Of a stretch of DNA of 64,000 bases, positions 50,885-60,221 are shown piece by piece. Position numbers and translations under genes: made by a program. Numbering within the stretch: the first letter of the stretch is position 1; each line of letters starts with the position of its first letter. This DNA comes from Stappia sp. WLB 29 (GTDB taxonomy: Bacteria; Pseudomonadota; Alphaproteobacteria; Rhizobiales; Stappiaceae). The notes beneath the pieces are model-generated. The model had not been told where the DNA came from. It saw only the letters and a program-made list of their open reading frames with translations, and did no database searches. Location: the NCBI RefSeq assembly GCF_023507705.1, contig NZ_JALBGD010000004.1, forward strand, positions 447,856 to 511,855, given 5' to 3'.

Positions 50885-51007
50885 GAGGGGCCGCGCGCCG
50901 CTCTTCGGCATCTTGTCCGTGGCGGCGCGGGGTGGTTCCCGTCTTTTTCGATGATGCGCCGCGCAATCCGCTTTGCCGTCGCATCCGGCGATGGTAAATG
51001 GGCGCGC

Positions 51008-52813
51008 ATGAGCACGCAGAAAATCTCCGACATCCGCAATTTTTCCATCGTGGCGCATATCGACCACGGCAAGTCGACGCTGGCAGACCGCCTGATCCAG
51101 ATGACGGGCACGCTGACCGAGCGCGAGATGAAGGAGCAGGTGCTCGATTCGATGGACATCGAGCGCGAGCGCGGCATCACCATCAAGGCGCAGACCGTGC
51201 GCCTGATCTACAACGCCAAGGACGGCAAGCAGTACAAGCTGAACCTCATCGACACGCCGGGTCACGTCGACTTCGCCTATGAGGTCTCGCGCTCGCTGGC
51301 CGCTTGCGAGGGATCGCTGCTCGTCGTCGACGCCAGCCAGGGCGTCGAGGCGCAGACGCTCGCCAATGTCTATCAGGCCATCGACAACGATCACGAGATC
51401 GTGCCGGTGCTCAACAAGGTCGACCTGCCGGCGGCCGAGCCCGAGCGCGTCAAGGAGCAGATCGAGGACGTGATCGGCCTCGACGCCTCCGAAGCGGTGA
51501 TGATCTCGGCCAAGACCGGCCTCGGCGTCGAGAACGTGCTGGAGGCGATCGTCAACCGCCTGCCGGCGCCGGAGGGCGATCCGTCCGCGCCGCTGAAGGC
51601 GCTGCTGGTCGACAGCTGGTACGACGCCTATCTCGGCGTCATGGTGCTGGTGCGCATCATCGACGGCTCGATGAAGAAGGGCCAGAAGGTCAAGATGATG
51701 GGCACGGGCGCGGCCTATGAGATCGACCGGGTCGGCGTCATGACGCCGAAGTTCCTGTCGGTCGACGGCCTCGGCCCCGGCGAGATCGGCGTCATCACCG
51801 CCTCGATCAAGGAAGTGGCGGACACGCGCGTCGGCGACACGATCACCGACGACCGCAAGCCCTGCGCGCAGGCGCTTCCCGGCTTCAAGCCGGCCCAGCC
51901 GGTGGTGTTCTGCGGCCTCTTCCCGGTCGATGCCAACGACTTCGAGGACCTGCGCGCGGCGATGGGCAAGCTGCGCCTGAACGATGCCAGCTTCTCCTTC
52001 GAGATGGAGACCTCGGCGGCGCTCGGCTTCGGCTTCCGCTGCGGCTTCCTCGGCCTTCTGCATCTGGAAATCGTCCAGGAGCGGCTGGAGCGCGAGTTCG
52101 ATCTCGACCTAATCGCCACCGCGCCTTCGGTCGTTTACCGCATGCACCTGACCGACGGCACGCTGAAGGAGCTGCACAACCCGGCCGACATGCCGGATCC
52201 GGTGAAGATCGACATCATCGAGGAGCCGTGGATCCGCGCCACGATCATGACGCCGGACGAATATCTCGGCGCGATCCTGACACTCTGCCAGGAGCGGCGC
52301 GGCGTGCAGGTCGACCTCAACTATGTCGGCAGCCGCGCCATGGTCACCTACGACCTGCCGCTGAACGAGGTGGTGTTCGACTTCTACGACCGGCTGAAGT
52401 CGATTTCCAAGGGCTACGCCTCCTTCGACTACCAGATCACCGACTACCGCGAAGGCGACCTCGTTCGCATGTCGATCCTGGTCAATGCCGAGCCGGTCGA
52501 CGCGCTTTCGACGCTGGTTCACCGCTCGCAGGCCGAGCGGCGCGGCCGCGCCATGTGCGAGAAGCTCAAGGACCTGATCCCGCGGCACATGTTCAAGATC
52601 CCGATCCAAGCGGCCATCGGCGCCCGGGTCATCGCCCGCGAGACCATCGCGGCCCTTCGCAAGGACGTGACCGCCAAGTGCTATGGCGGCGACGCGACGC
52701 GCAAGCGCAAGCTTCTGGAAAAGCAGAAGGAAGGCAAGAAGCGCATGCGCCAGTTCGGCAAGGTGGAGATCCCGCAGGAGGCCTTCATCAAGGCCCTGAA
52801 GATGGATTCCTGA
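51008..52813 (+). CDS. lepA: Elongation factor 4 (LepA)
   Basis: A 601-residue translational GTPase. The G1 to G5 motifs are visible: AHIDHGKST, the switch [23 protein letters not shown] and a SAK block (ISAKTG). The EF-G-like domains III and V and the LepA-specific C-terminal domain follow, ending [22 protein letters not shown]4 promotes back-translocation or aids ribosome biogenesis and stress tolerance. The ATG at 51008 gives the family length; a longer frame upstream has no family match. It converges with a radical SAM gene. Confidence 0.97.
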   Translation: MSTQKISDIRNFSIVAHIDHGKSTLADRLIQMTGTLTEREMKEQVLDSMDIERERGITIKAQTVRLIYNAKDGKQYKLNLIDTPGHVDFAYEVSRSLAACEGSLLVVDASQGVEAQTLANVYQAIDNDHEIVPVLNKVDLPAAEPERVKEQIEDVIGLDASEAVMISAKTGLGVENVLEAIVNRLPAPEGDPSAPLKALLVDSWYDAYLGVMVLVRIIDGSMKKGQKVKMMGTGAAYEIDRVGVMTPKFLSVDGLGPGEIGVITASIKEVADTRVGDTITDDRKPCAQALPGFKPAQPVVFCGLFPVDANDFEDLRAAMGKLRLNDASFSFEMETSAALGFGFRCGFLGLLHLEIVQERLEREFDLDLIATAPSVVYRMHLTDGTLKELHNPADMPDPVKIDIIEEPWIRATIMTPDEYLGAILTLCQERRGVQVDLNYVGSRAMVTYDLPLNEVVFDFYDRLKSISKGYASFDYQITDYREGDLVRMSILVNAEPVDALSTLVHRSQAERRGRAMCEKLKDLIPRHMFKIPIQAAIGARVIARETIAALRKDVTAKCYGGDATRKRKLLEKQKEGKKRMRQFGKVEIPQEAFIKALKMDS

Positions 52814-52831
52814 TCCGGGCTTCGTCGCCGC

Positions 52832-54439
52832 CTATTCGGCGGCGACAAGGGCCGGAGGCTGCCAGTTTCCGGCTTCGATCTCGGCGATCTGCGTGTCGAT
52901 GCGTTGCAGCACGAAGCGCGAGAACGGGCCGAGGTGCACGTAGAGCGCCACCATGTGCAGCATCGGGTTGAGCGCCCGCGGATTGTGCCGCAGCGTGAAG
53001 GCGATCATCCGCCACAGATAGCCGCGATGCTCGGGCTTGTACCGGGTTATCGACCAGACGAGCCGGCCAAGCTTCTTCACGTCGCTCGCAAGCCGCGCGT
53101 TGAGCACGTCGCCATTGGGGCCGCTCATGTCAAGCAGTTCGACCATCTTGCGCAGCCGGTCGAAATAGGCCTGCGGGCCGTAGACCCGTTCGATCACCTT
53201 CCGATAGTCGGCCAGGATCCGCGCACGCGGGCGCAGCGTCTCGAAATTGAGCCCCGCCGTGCACTGGTCGCCCTGCTCGTGATCGGGATCGGCCATGTCG
53301 AACTCGGCATGCAGACGGCCCTGCGCCGCAAGCCGCCGGGTGAGCTGGGTGTTGGGCAGGGCGTAGAGCAGGCCCGTCATCGCAACGGGAATGGCGGCTT
53401 CCTCGATGAGGCCGGCGATCTCGTCCGCCACCCGGTCACTCTCCTCGTCGAAGCCGACGATGAAGCCGCCGATGACGAAGATGCCCGCCTCGTAGATCTT
53501 GTGCACGCTGGCGGCGATATCGCGCCGGGTGTTCTGCTTCTTACGGGTGGCGACCAGCACGTCCGGGTCCGGGCTCTCGATCCCGACGAAGACCACGAAG
53601 AACCCGGCCTGGCGCATCATCTCCAGCAGGTCCTCGTCATCGGCCAGGTTGAGCGAGGCTTCGGTGGACAGCTCGAACGGGCGCCCATGGGCTTTCTGCC
53701 AGGCGACGAGGTCCGGCAGGAACGCCTTCACCGCCTTCTTGTTTCCGATCAGGTTGTCGTCGACGAAATCGACATGGCCGCGATAGCCGAGATCGTAGAG
53801 CGCCTGCAGCTCGGCCAGGATCTGCGCGCTGCCCTTGGTGCGCGGCTTGCGGCCGTAGAGCTCGATGATGTCGCAGAATTCGCAGGTGAAGGGACACCCG
53901 CGCGAGAACTGCACGTTCACCTGCGCATAATCGGAAAAGTTCAGCAGGTCGAACCGCGGGACCGGCGTGGTGGTGACGTCGGCCTTGAACTTCTCGGCCT
54001 CGAAGGTGCCGCTTCGCTCGCCGCGCTCGAAAGCCTCGAGGAAGGCGCCGAAGATGCCCTCGGCCTCGCCGATGACCCGGAAGTCCGCCGTCGCGTAATG
54101 CTCCGGGCTCGAGGTCACGTCGGGTCCGCCGACGACGACGGGAATGCCGGCCTTCCGGCACATGGCGATGATCGCCAGCGTATCGGACTGTTGCGGCAGC
54201 ATGCCGCCGGTGAAGACGACGTCCGCCCAGGCGAGATCCTCGTCCCGCAGCGTCGTCGTGTTGCGGTCGACCAGCCGCGGTTCCCAGCTCTCAGGCAACA
54301 TGGCCGCGACGGTGATCAGGCCGAGGGGTGGTGCCGGGTATTTGGCGCCGATCAGGGCGCAGGTCTCCTGATAGTTCCAGAAAGAGCCGGCCTGAAAGCG
54401 CGGGTAGAGCAACAGGACGTTGACGGTCGAATGCAGCAT
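52832..54439 (-). CDS. B12-binding radical SAM protein with DUF4070
   Basis: A 535-residue enzyme. Residues 1-150 are a cobalamin-binding-type Rossmann domain (VLLLYPRF, FTGGMLPQQSDTLAIIAMC, VVGGPDVTSS, FRVIGEAEGIF). The radical SAM core has the [4Fe-4S] cluster motif CPFTCEFC at about residue 185, followed by GYRGHVDFVDDNLIGNKKAVK, and ends in DUF4070 (DYRKVIERVYGPQAYFDRLRKM). The closest described relatives are HpnP-type C2 hopanoid methylases and other class B methylases. The C-terminal third (KPEHRGYLWRMIAFTLRHN) carries an extra helical extension. No hopanoid gene is close, so a different C-methylated substrate is likely. AAAGG lies eight bases before the ATG. Confidence 0.87.
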   Translation of the reverse strand: MLHSTVNVLLLYPRFQAGSFWNYQETCALIGAKYPAPPLGLITVAAMLPESWEPRLVDRNTTTLRDEDLAWADVVFTGGMLPQQSDTLAIIAMCRKAGIPVVVGGPDVTSSPEHYATADFRVIGEAEGIFGAFLEAFERGERSGTFEAEKFKADVTTTPVPRFDLLNFSDYAQVNVQFSRGCPFTCEFCDIIELYGRKPRTKGSAQILAELQALYDLGYRGHVDFVDDNLIGNKKAVKAFLPDLVAWQKAHGRPFELSTEASLNLADDEDLLEMMRQAGFFVVFVGIESPDPDVLVATRKKQNTRRDIAASVHKIYEAGIFVIGGFIVGFDEESDRVADEIAGLIEEAAIPVAMTGLLYALPNTQLTRRLAAQGRLHAEFDMADPDHEQGDQCTAGLNFETLRPRARILADYRKVIERVYGPQAYFDRLRKMVELLDMSGPNGDVLNARLASDVKKLGRLVWSITRYKPEHRGYLWRMIAFTLRHNPRALNPMLHMVALYVHLGPFSRFVLQRIDTQIAEIEAGNWQPPALVAAE

Positions 54440-54862
54440 CACAGGCCTTTCGGCGGATCGAGGAGCCAGCGTGTGATGATGGTAGCAGACCTGGCGCATT
54501 TTGGGGCGGCTGATTGCAACTGCCTGCAGGGTTCAACCCTAGCTTTTTCTTCTCGGATCGCATGCCTCTTGCAAAATAGAATTCGCTTACCATTTATTAA
54601 CAGTGCCTGTTCATGATTGATTGACGATCACGCGCGCCAAACGGTGTCGCAAGCCTGTCACCCTCTCATTGCATAAGGAGGGTAGGGCGTTTTCGAGAAA
54701 CGACCCGAAACGACTTTGGCGCAATTCGTCATGCGTCGGTGCGATACGTTCCGCACCGCGATGAACCTTTCGCAGCCCGGCACTTCGCGATGGCGAATGC
54801 GAGCGCGAGGCACGGCACCTGACGGTGCAAAGAAAACAAGAACGATAAGAAAGAGACTGACT
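54440..54862. other. Intergenic and long leader region upstream of the cold-shock-like gene
   Basis: 423 bases between divergent genes. Bases 54525-54640 are AT-rich (TTTATTAACAG, TTGATTGACGATCA-like) and likely hold promoters for both directions. Bases 54660-54862 would form a 5' leader of roughly 200 bases for the small cold-shock-domain gene, ending in a purine-rich AAGAAAGAGACTGACT before the ATG. Long leaders are usual for cold-shock genes, but I did not find a defined cold-box. Confidence 0.45.
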
Positions 54863-55063
54863 ATGGAACTTGGTAATGTGAAGTGGTTCGACATCAACGC
54901 CGGTGTCGGCGAGATCGAGCCGAACGAAGGCGACTATGTTCACGTGGACATGGCGGCGCTGCGCAAGTCGGGTGTCCCGAGCCTTAGCGAAGGCCAGCTG
55001 GTGGTCTACGACCTCGCCTATCTGCGCGGCCACACGGTCGCGGAAAACCTGCGCGTCCTGTAA
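54863..55063 (+). CDS. Cold-shock-domain protein with altered RNA-binding motifs
   Basis: A 66-residue protein. The opening GNVKWFD and overall length and spacing match single-domain cold-shock proteins, including the aromatic W8/F9 pair and the C-terminal EGQLVVYDLAYLRGHTVAENLRV. RNP1, normally KGFGFI, reads NAGVGEI (both Phe gone, Glu17 in place), and RNP2, normally VFVHF, reads YVHVD (His27 kept). RNA binding through the usual aromatic platform should be much weaker. Upstream purine-rich AAAGAGA serves as a weak ribosome-binding site. It is followed by several palindromes and a terminator. It may bind a protein or act as a paralogue with a new role. Confidence 0.85.
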   Translation: MELGNVKWFDINAGVGEIEPNEGDYVHVDMAALRKSGVPSLSEGQLVVYDLAYLRGHTVAENLRVL

Positions 55064-55069
55064 CGCGCC

Positions 55070-55118
55070 GGCCGGGTCGACCCGGCCGAAGCCGACCTTT
55101 CACGCAAGGCTTGCGTGA
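55070..55118 (+). repeat. Palindromes after the cold-shock-like gene
   Basis: GGCCGGGTCGACCCGGCC (55070-55087) is a perfect 18-base palindrome. It is followed by a perfect 9-1-9 palindrome, TCACGCAAG-G-CTTGCGTGA (55100-55118). They lie between the stop and the T-tailed terminator and may stabilise the 3' end or bind a regulator. Confidence 0.7.
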
Positions 55119-55125
55119 TGCGCGA

Positions 55126-55159
55126 AGCGCCGATGCCCGGACAAGGCACGGCGCTTTTT
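55126..55159 (+). terminator. Intrinsic terminator of the cold-shock-like gene
   Basis: AGCGCCG (55126-55132) pairs with CGGCGCT (55149-55155), followed directly by TTTTG. The loop is 16 bases and partly self-pairing. Confidence 0.65.
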
Positions 55160-55184
55160 GCGTTCTCGGAAAGGGGATGCCGCC

Positions 55185-56381
55185 TCAGGTCCCGGCCCGG
55201 CGCGACAGGCGCCACAGCCGCGCCATGGCGATCAGGCCGGCGGCGGGACCGAGCGCCAGCAGGGCCAGCAGCACCGGCCAGCCGGCCACTTCTGCGACGA
55301 CCGGGGCGGCCTGCACCGTGACGAAGGTCAGCGCGAAACCGATGGCCGTCTGCAGTGTCATCAGGCTGCCGGCTTGCTCCGGCGGGGCGAAATCGGCAAC
55401 GAGGGCCGAAAACTGGGGCGAGTCCGGCACGATCGAGGCACCCCACAGCAGGAAGATCGCGGCCAGCAGCCAGACCGGCCCGCCGAAGCACAGGGCAGCA
55501 GCGATCGCGCTGACGAAACTGACCGCGAGCGCGATGATCGCCACCGTGTCCTTGCCGATGCGATCAGCGAGCCAGCCGCCGGCGATGCAGCCGAGCCCTC
55601 CGAGCGCGATGGCGGTGAACGTGACGATGCGCGCAAGTGCCAGCCCCTCGCCTTCGCCCAAGGCGGGCACGAAGGCGGCGGCCATCGCCACCCCGGCCCA
55701 TGTCCACATGGCGTAGAGCTCCCACATGTGGCCGAAATAGCCGGCATAGGCGAGGCGGATGCGACGGTCGGTCCAGGCGCGGCGGATCACCGCCGGATCG
55801 AAGCGCGGGGAACTTGCGTGATACGGCCCGAGGCGGACGGCGAGCGCGAGGATGGCGGCAACGAGCGAGGCGGCGGAGGCGATCAGCACGGTCGCCCGCC
55901 AGTCGGCGCCGCCGCCGAGCGCGATCACATGCGGCAGGGCCGAGCCGAGCGTCACCGCGCCGACCAGCAGGCCGACGAGAAATCCGCGATCCCTCAAGCC
56001 CCAGCCGACGGCGATCTTCATGCCGACCGGGTAGACGCCGGCAAGCAGGGCGCCGGTGGCGACCCGTGCCAGGATGGCTCCCGTGCCGCCGATGGGCAGG
56101 ATCAGCAGCGCCGCGTTGACCAGGGCCGCAAGCGCGGCGCAGGCGGCGAAGAGCCGGCCGGGATGCAGCCGGTCCGGCAGGCCGAGAATGGCGGAGGCGA
56201 GAGCGCCGATCACGAAACCGATCTGGACGGCGCTCGACAGCAGCGCCTGGCGCACCGGGGTGATCGGCTGCTCGGCCAGCATCTCGGGGAGGATCGCGGC
56301 GGAGACGAACCACAGCGACAGCGCTGCGATGACGGCAAGGGCCAGCAGGGAGAGCGAGCGTGTCTTGGGTCCAAGGAGCAT
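55185..56381 (-). CDS. MFS transporter
   Basis: A 398-residue major facilitator with twelve predicted helices. The MFS loop 2-3 motif is GLPDRLHPGRLF, and loop 8-9 has GGWLADRIGKDTVA. The absence of long loops suggests a small-molecule carrier; the substrate is not evident. The ATG at 56381 follows a purine-poor leader, without an obvious Shine-Dalgarno sequence. It diverges from glpK by 215 bases and converges with the cold-shock-like gene. A link with glycerol uptake cannot be shown, since the protein lacks GlpT motifs. Confidence 0.88.
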   Translation of the reverse strand: MLLGPKTRSLSLLALAVIAALSLWFVSAAILPEMLAEQPITPVRQALLSSAVQIGFVIGALASAILGLPDRLHPGRLFAACAALAALVNAALLILPIGGTGAILARVATGALLAGVYPVGMKIAVGWGLRDRGFLVGLLVGAVTLGSALPHVIALGGGADWRATVLIASAASLVAAILALAVRLGPYHASSPRFDPAVIRRAWTDRRIRLAYAGYFGHMWELYAMWTWAGVAMAAAFVPALGEGEGLALARIVTFTAIALGGLGCIAGGWLADRIGKDTVAIIALAVSFVSAIAAALCFGGPVWLLAAIFLLWGASIVPDSPQFSALVADFAPPEQAGSLMTLQTAIGFALTFVTVQAAPVVAEVAGWPVLLALLALGPAAGLIAMARLWRLSRRAGT

Positions 56382-56596
56382 GGCGGAGCGGCGGCCGGTC
56401 GGGAGGCTTGCCGGCGATCCGGCGGGAAGGCAGTCTCGCGAGAGTATCAGCGGCCAATGCCGGCGTCGATTCTCTCCGAATGCTTGCGCCCTTGTGAGCG
56501 CGCCCGGAGAGCCTCTGTTCAATCGCTTGGTTTTTTGTTTCGTTTTAGTGTCGATTTTGGCAATAAGGAAAGAAAGCGAACATTCGGAGGAAACGG

Positions 56597-58093
56597 GTGA
56601 GCGGCGCATACATACTCGCGATCGACCAGGGCACCACCTCGAGCCGGGCGATTGTCTTCGATGGCGCATTCCGGTCGGTTGCCGTCGGGCAGCAGGAATT
56701 CGCCCAGCATTTCCCACATTCCGGCTGGGTCGAGCACGAACCGGAGGACCTTTGGATCTCGACTCTTGCCGTCTGCCGCGAGGCGCTGGCCGGCATCGAG
56801 GGCGGCGCTTCGTCCATCGCTGGCATCGGCATTACCAACCAGCGCGAGACGACGCTGGTGTGGAGCCGCAAGACGGGCGAGGCGGTCTGCCGTGCCATCG
56901 TCTGGCAGGACCGCCGCACGGCGGACTTCTGCGCCGCGCTGAAGCGCGAGGGTCATGAGGACCTGTTCACCCGCAAGACCGGCCTGCTGCTCGATCCCTA
57001 TTTCTCCGGCACCAAGCTCGCCTGGATCCTCGACAATGTGGAGGGCGCGCGGGAGCGGGCAGAAAGCGGCGAGTTGCTGTTCGGCACGGTCGACAGCTGG
57101 CTGATCTGGAAGCTCACCGGCGGCCGGGCGCATGTGACGGACGCCACCAACGCGTCGCGCACGCTGCTCTACAACATCGACGAGAACCGCTGGGACGAGG
57201 AGCTTTGCGGCCTGCTCGGCGTGCCCATGTCGATGCTGCCGGAGGTGAAGGACAGTGCGGACGAGTTCGGCACGGTCGATCCGGAGCATTTCGGCGCGCA
57301 GCTGCCGATCCTCGGCGTTGCCGGCGACCAGCAGGCGGCAACCGTCGGCCAGGCCTGCTTCAGCCCCGGCATGGTGAAGTCGACCTACGGCACCGGCTGC
57401 TTCGCGCTGCTCAACACCGGCGAGACCCGCGTCGCCTCGCAGAACCGGCTGCTGTCGACCATCGCCTATCGCCTCGACGGGCGGACAACCTATGCGCTGG
57501 AAGGCTCGATCTTCGTCGCCGGCAGCGCCGTGCAGTGGTTGCGCGACGGGCTCGGTATTATCGGCACGGCGGCCGAAAGCCAGAAGCTGGCCGAAGCCTC
57601 CGATCCGGAAAACCGTCTCTATCTCGTGCCGGCCTTTGTCGGGCTGGGCGCGCCGTACTGGGATCCGGATGCGCGCGGGGCGATTTACGGACTGACCCGG
57701 GCGAGCGGACCGGCCGATTTCTGCCGCGCGGCGCTGGAAAGCGTCGGTTACCAGACCCTCGACCTGATCGAGGCGATGCGGGCCGACGCGGCGGACATGG
57801 ACACCGACGGCATCGTGCTGCGCGTCGACGGCGGCATGACCGCCTCCGACTGGACGATGCAGTTCCTCTCCGACCTGCTCGGCGCGCCGGTCGACCGGCC
57901 GCAGGTGCTGGAGACGACAGCGCTCGGTGCGGCCTGGCTCGCCGGCCACAAGGCCAGCGTGTGGCCGGGCATGGACGAGTTCGCCGGCAACTGGCACCTC
58001 GAACACCGCTTCGAGCCACAGATGGCGGAGAGCGAGAGGGCAGCGCTTTACGCCGGATGGCAGGATGCGGTTCGCAGGACCCGCAGCGCCTGA
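56597..58093 (+). CDS. glpK: Glycerol kinase
   Basis: A 498-residue FGGY-family kinase that phosphorylates glycerol to sn-glycerol-3-phosphate. The N-terminal ATP-binding phosphate loop is [15 protein letters not shown], the glycerol contact block [24 protein letters not shown] and the second ATP block [14 protein letters not shown]; the C-terminal FGGY signature is [23 protein letters not shown]. The GTG at 56597 has GGAGG six bases upstream. It is monocistronic: no glpD, glpF or repressor adjoins it, and a strong terminator follows. Confidence 0.97.
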   Translation: MSGAYILAIDQGTTSSRAIVFDGAFRSVAVGQQEFAQHFPHSGWVEHEPEDLWISTLAVCREALAGIEGGASSIAGIGITNQRETTLVWSRKTGEAVCRAIVWQDRRTADFCAALKREGHEDLFTRKTGLLLDPYFSGTKLAWILDNVEGARERAESGELLFGTVDSWLIWKLTGGRAHVTDATNASRTLLYNIDENRWDEELCGLLGVPMSMLPEVKDSADEFGTVDPEHFGAQLPILGVAGDQQAATVGQACFSPGMVKSTYGTGCFALLNTGETRVASQNRLLSTIAYRLDGRTTYALEGSIFVAGSAVQWLRDGLGIIGTAAESQKLAEASDPENRLYLVPAFVGLGAPYWDPDARGAIYGLTRASGPADFCRAALESVGYQTLDLIEAMRADAADMDTDGIVLRVDGGMTASDWTMQFLSDLLGAPVDRPQVLETTALGAAWLAGHKASVWPGMDEFAGNWHLEHRFEPQMAESERAALYAGWQDAVRRTRSA

Positions 58094-58134
58094 CGGGCCC
58101 CAAGGCGGCTCAGCCGTTCAAAGCGATGTGGAAG

Positions 58135-58167
58135 GAGAGCGCGGTCCCCTAGGGGCTGCGCTCTCTT
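58135..58167 (+). terminator. Terminator of glpK
   Basis: GAGAGCGC (58135-58142) pairs with GCGCTCTC (58158-58165), enclosing the palindrome CCCCTAGGGG, followed by TTCGTTTCC. It is 41 bases after the glpK stop. Confidence 0.75.
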
Positions 58168-58199
58168 CGTTTCCGCCAAGTCCATCCTTGTCATTTCCG

Positions 58200-58228
58200 T
58201 TGACGTTATCGGCAGGCAAGATATCTTG
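58200..58228 (+). promoter_or_regulatory. Promoter with MarR-type palindromic operator
   Basis: TTGACG (58200-58205) and TATCTT (58222-58227) form a promoter with a 16-base spacer. A perfect 12-base palindrome CAAGATATCTTG (58217-58228) covers the -10, a typical MarR operator layout. It lies 32 bases upstream of a MarR-GNAT gene, so autorepression is likely. Confidence 0.7.
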
Positions 58229-58259
58229 ACGAAAGCAATATAGTCAGGAGATAGGCAAC

Positions 58260-59198
58260 ATGTCGGGGTCGCCGGTGCATGACGCGGACGTTGCCGCCGT
58301 CCGTCAGTTCAATCGCTTCCATACGCGGCTGGTCGGTGCGCTGAACGAACGCATGCTTGCCACCGACTATACGCTCGCCCAGGTGCGCATTCTCTACGAA
58401 CTCGCCAACGCCCGACCCGACGCACCGCCTTCGGCGCGGGACCTCGGCGACGTGCTGCAGATGGATGCCGGCTATCTCAGCCGACTTCTGTCGGGTCTGG
58501 AAAGCGACGGGTTGCTGGTCCGCACGCCCTCGCCCGAGAACGCCAAGCGGCTGGCGCTCGCCCTGAGCGAGCGGGGCCGGGAGGTCTTCGCCGGGCTGAA
58601 CGAGGCTTCGGCGCGCGAGGTCGCTGCGCTGTTGGCGCCGCTGTCGCAGGACCAGCGCAGCCAGCTCACCGGCGCCATGGCGCGCATTCGCCGGCTTCTC
58701 GGCGACATGCCCGACACGCGCGCCTTCATCCTGCGGGACCCGCGCCCGGGCGATCTCGGCTGGGTGATCCACCGTCAGGCTGCGCTCTACGCGCAGGAAT
58801 ACGGCTTCGACTGGACCTTCGAGGGGCTGGTTGCGGAGATCGCCGGCAAGTTCGTCGCTCAGTTCGATCCGGCACGCGAGCGCTGCTGGATCGCCGAGAT
58901 GGAGGGCGAGGTCGTCGGCTCCGTCTTCGTCGTGCGCCAGGACGACGAGGTCGCCAAGCTGCGCATGCTCTATGTCGATCCGGCCGCGCGCGGGCGCGGG
59001 CTCGGCCGCGCGCTCGTCGACGAGTGCCTGCGCTTTGCGCGCGGCGCCGGCTACCGGCGCATGGTGTTGTGGACCAACGACATTCTCGTCTCCGCCCGGC
59101 GCATCTACGAGGCGGCAGGGTTCGAACTGCTGGAAGAGGAGCGCCACCGCAGCTTCGGCCAGGACCTTGTCGGCCAGATCTGGGGACGCAACCTGTGA
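58260..59198 (+). CDS. MarR-GNAT fusion transcriptional regulator/acetyltransferase
   Basis: A 312-residue fusion. Residues 1-150 are a MarR winged helix (LAQVRILYELANA, SARDLGDVLQMDAGYLSRLLSGLESDGLLVRTPS). Residues 160-312 are a GNAT acetyltransferase with motif A in LRMLYVDPAARGRGLGRALVDECLRFA and a final GFELLEEERHRSFG. The acetyltransferase half may modify a ligand or toxic metabolite sensed by the MarR half. GGAG precedes the ATG by eight bases. Its stop overlaps the EamA transporter start by four bases (GTGA). An operator palindrome covers its promoter. Confidence 0.93.
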   Translation: MSGSPVHDADVAAVRQFNRFHTRLVGALNERMLATDYTLAQVRILYELANARPDAPPSARDLGDVLQMDAGYLSRLLSGLESDGLLVRTPSPENAKRLALALSERGREVFAGLNEASAREVAALLAPLSQDQRSQLTGAMARIRRLLGDMPDTRAFILRDPRPGDLGWVIHRQAALYAQEYGFDWTFEGLVAEIAGKFVAQFDPARERCWIAEMEGEVVGSVFVVRQDDEVAKLRMLYVDPAARGRGLGRALVDECLRFARGAGYRRMVLWTNDILVSARRIYEAAGFELLEEERHRSFGQDLVGQIWGRNL

Positions 59199-60109
59199 AC
59201 GGGCCGGTCCTGGCCTCGATCTTCACCGGACTGCAGGTCGGCGCGACGCTGGTGGCGAGCGAGGCGGTGGTCGCGGAGGTCGGGGCGGGGCGGCTGGGTT
59301 TCCTGCGCTATGCCATCGCGCTGCTGATCCTCGTGCCGGTCGCGGCCCTCTCGTCCGGCACGCCGGTCTCGCGGCGCGACATGCTCCCCGTGGCGCTGAT
59401 CGGCATCGGCCAGTTCGGCGTGCTGGTCGCGCTGCTCAATGTCGCGGTGCTGCATACGGGTTCGCCGCGCGTTGCGCTGGTCTTCGCGACGCTGCCCATC
59501 GTCACGCTGGCGCTCGGCCTGCGCTTTGCAGCCGGACGTGTCTCGCCGCTGGAACTTGCCTCCATCGTGTTGTCGGTCGTCGGGGTCGTCTTCCTGCTGG
59601 CCGGCGAGGCCTTGACCGGTCGCATGCTCGCTTCCGACTGGATCGGCGTCGGCTGCGCGGTGCTGGCGACGCTCACCGGTGCGCTGTGCTCCCATCTCTA
59701 CCGGCCGTATCTGCAGCGCTGCGGCGTCGCCAAGGTCAGCGTCATCGCCATGCTGGCCTCGCTGTTGCCGCTCGGTGTCATGGCTCTTGTCGAGGGCCAG
59801 GGCCTGCCGATGGCCGACTGGTCGCGGCTGACGCTGGTTCTGGTCGGCTTCGTCGGCCTGTCGAGCGGTGTCGGGTTCCTGCTCTGGCTCTATGCGCTGA
59901 GCCGGCTGCAGGCTGCGGTGGTGACCGCCTTCCTCGGGCTCAGCCCGGTGACGGCGGTGATCCTGTCGGTGATGTTCCTGGGAACTGCGCCGACAGTGAC
60001 GCTGGCCGTGGCAATGGTGCTGGTCGTCGGCAGCCTCGCCGCGACCGCCTTCGCGCAGCGTCGCGGGCGCAAGATGCCGCCCCTGCCGGCGGGAGGCGGA
60101 GGGGGCTAG
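59195..60109 (+). CDS. EamA/DMT-superfamily transporter
   Basis: A 304-residue inner-membrane protein with ten helices in two EamA repeats; AVLHTGSPRVALVFATLPIV and AVVTAFLGLSPVTAVILSVMFLG end the two halves in the usual way. Such drug/metabolite transporters export amino acids, purines or drugs. The GTG at 59195 overlaps the MarR-GNAT stop by four bases, so exporter and regulator are made together; the likely logic is that the regulator senses, acetylates or both, and the carrier exports the compound. The C-terminus ends in a Gly-rich tail (PPLPAGGGGG). Confidence 0.9.
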   Translation: MNGPVLASIFTGLQVGATLVASEAVVAEVGAGRLGFLRYAIALLILVPVAALSSGTPVSRRDMLPVALIGIGQFGVLVALLNVAVLHTGSPRVALVFATLPIVTLALGLRFAAGRVSPLELASIVLSVVGVVFLLAGEALTGRMLASDWIGVGCAVLATLTGALCSHLYRPYLQRCGVAKVSVIAMLASLLPLGVMALVEGQGLPMADWSRLTLVLVGFVGLSSGVGFLLWLYALSRLQAAVVTAFLGLSPVTAVILSVMFLGTAPTVTLAVAMVLVVGSLAATAFAQRRGRKMPPLPAGGGGG

Positions 60110-60221
60110 CCACGGCCGGTGCCGGCTGGCGAGATTGTGAAGGTCTGCCGTTTGTTTGGTCTTTCGGCCCGGTTGCCGGCCGTGCTTGACTGAAGGCCCC
60201 GGACTTTCAGGAGACACGGCC

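Noticed and set aside
52832..54439. hpnP (hopanoid C2 methylase) symbol for the radical SAM gene
   Set aside because: The cluster region is related but several blocks differ and no hopanoid gene is near; the symbol would overstate the evidence.
59117..59129. tRNA T-loop-like GGGTTCGAACTGC
   Set aside because: It lies inside the acetyltransferase reading frame (AAGFELL) and no cloverleaf can be drawn around it.
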